Assembly: GCA_003560935.1 (NCBI GenBank)
Contig: PWJF01000467.1
Location: 1-6,575 of the forward strand
Reading direction: 5' to 3'
Source: Ignavibacteriales bacterium
GTDB taxonomy: Bacteria > Bacteroidota > Ignavibacteria > T3Sed10-11
Length of the DNA stretch: 6,575 bases
Shown: in pieces, positions 5,876 to 6,575 of the stretch
How the letters are laid out: the number at the start of each line of letters is the position of its first letter
Position numbering within the stretch: the first letter of the stretch is position 1
Translations under genes and position numbers: made by a program
Notes under the pieces: model-generated
Databases searched by the model: none
The model's input: only the letters and a program-made list of their open reading frames with translations
What the model was told of the DNA's origin: nothing

Positions 5876-6575
5876 ATGAAAAATACCGGAGTAAAGGCGA
5901 ACTACATAGCCATTGTCACCGGCGATGTGACCATGGACTGGCATGTAGTACGTAGTGAACCCGTTAAAATTGGAAAACAGATTTGGGATCCCGACCAATG
6001 GACAACCGCCTGCTGTCAACGCGGCGGAGCGGCATTGCTTGCCGACCTGATCACAGCCGTGATAAAGAAACTGAACCTGAAAAAAGATAATACATATACT
6101 CTGCATCAAACCGGCGCCCCCCGGGGACCTGTACACTCCATCGATCCTCATTATCATCACTCGTATGCGTTGTGGACTGAATTCTCTTCAAAAGGTAAGC
6201 GAGTATGGCGCGTCCAGGAGTATCTGGGTCTTGACCGTCGCACGATAGACAAAGAAGCCGATTGGCAGCGGGTGGTTGGTGACACGGACAAAGCGAATCT
6301 TGTGGTACTCGACGACGCTGATCTCGGCTTCCGCGACACACCCGATCTCTGGCCGCAGGTATTGAAAAAAAAAGGTTGTTCACCATGGATTATTCTCAAG
6401 ATGGCACGACCGGTGGCGCAGGGTCCTCTCTGGGAACAATTGCTCGCCGCTCATGCCGACAGGATGATTGTTGTTACAACTGTTGACGACCTGCGGCGCT
6501 CGGAGGTACAAATAAGCCAGGGCCTTTCGTGGGAGCGAACGGCTCAGGATGTGGCTTGGGAGTTGATTCATAATC
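5876..6575 (+). CDS. Unrecognised protein with ribokinase/PfkB-like N-terminal region; 3' end outside window
   Basis: ATG 5876 follows a GGAGGAGGA ribosome site (5867-5875) and opens 233 codons that run off the window. There is no signal peptide, so it is probably cytoplasmic. VTGDVTMDW (14-22), QRGGAALLADL (48-58) and LVVLDDADLGFRD (142-154), followed by WIILKMARP (171-179) and ADRMIVVTTVDDL (194-206), follow the order of motifs in ribokinase/PfkB sugar kinases (GDxxxD, GGxAxxxA, a VxSDYGKG-like loop, a DPK-like strand, a TPN-like strand). Several key residues differ, and the ATP and catalytic GAGD motif would lie beyond the window. I have a weak recollection of similar N-termini in larger uncharacterised proteins carrying a RyR domain; none is visible here. 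GC content is clearly higher than in the two genes before it and the gap is 65 bp, so it may be a separate unit. Confidence 0.5.
   Translation, partial: MKNTGVKANYIAIVTGDVTMDWHVVRSEPVKIGKQIWDPDQWTTACCQRGGAALLADLITAVIKKLNLKKDNTYTLHQTGAPRGPVHSIDPHYHHSYALWTEFSSKGKRVWRVQEYLGLDRRTIDKEADWQRVVGDTDKANLVVLDDADLGFRDTPDLWPQVLKKKGCSPWIILKMARPVAQGPLWEQLLAAHADRMIVVTTVDDLRRSEVQISQGLSWERTAQDVAWELIHN

Noticed and set aside
6051..6571. Several minus-strand open frames near the right end
   Set aside because: They lie opposite a continuous plus-strand frame with strong SD and ribokinase-like motifs, and have no recognisable domains.
1..6575. CRISPR array or complete insertion sequence
   Set aside because: No regularly spaced direct repeats and no intact transposase with terminal inverted repeats were seen.

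Overview
The window looks like chromosomal DNA of a Gram-negative bacterium. Signs of this are a protein with a signal peptide and an outer-membrane beta-barrel ending in phenylalanine, a Tat-exported oxidoreductase, strong Shine-Dalgarno (SD) sites (AGGAGG type) and sigma70-like promoter hexamers. The strong SD sites argue against typical Bacteroidetes. The gene mix (PIG-L-type sugar protein, Tat/aldo-keto reductase, TIR-TPR protein) would fit an uncultured lineage such as those around the FCB or Planctomycetes groups, but the phylum cannot be fixed from sequence alone.

Layout. 1-738: 3' part of a PIG-L/LmbE-type protein, probably the C-terminus of a glucosamine-6-phosphate deaminase-like fusion. 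840-1811 (minus): Tat-signal aldo/keto reductase, convergent with the first gene, with a good promoter at 1873-1900. 1812-2709: about 900 bases without a conventional gene. This stretch holds a probable small structured RNA or mini-gene (promoter 2054-2082, hairpins 2113-2203, strong terminator 2219-2262), several inverted repeats and a possible transposase relic. 2710-2871: small SD-led reading frame with a signal-like N-terminus. 2850-4610: TIR domain, transmembrane helix, TPR repeats and NTF2-like domain. 4632-5810: signal peptide, bacterial SH3 domain, proline-rich linker and outer-membrane beta-barrel. 5876-6575: 5' part of a GC-richer gene whose N-terminus resembles the ribokinase/PfkB fold.

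The centre of interest is the two-gene unit 2850-5810 (21-bp spacing, same strand). Predicted topology puts the TIR domain in the cytoplasm, the TPR and NTF2-like modules in the periplasm, and the SH3 module of the partner in the periplasm tethered to an outer-membrane barrel. Read together, the pair could span the envelope and pass an outer-membrane or periplasmic event to a cytoplasmic TIR effector. This is an inference from architecture; no function is shown. The open-ended gene at 5876 follows on the same strand but has a very different base composition and need not belong to the unit.
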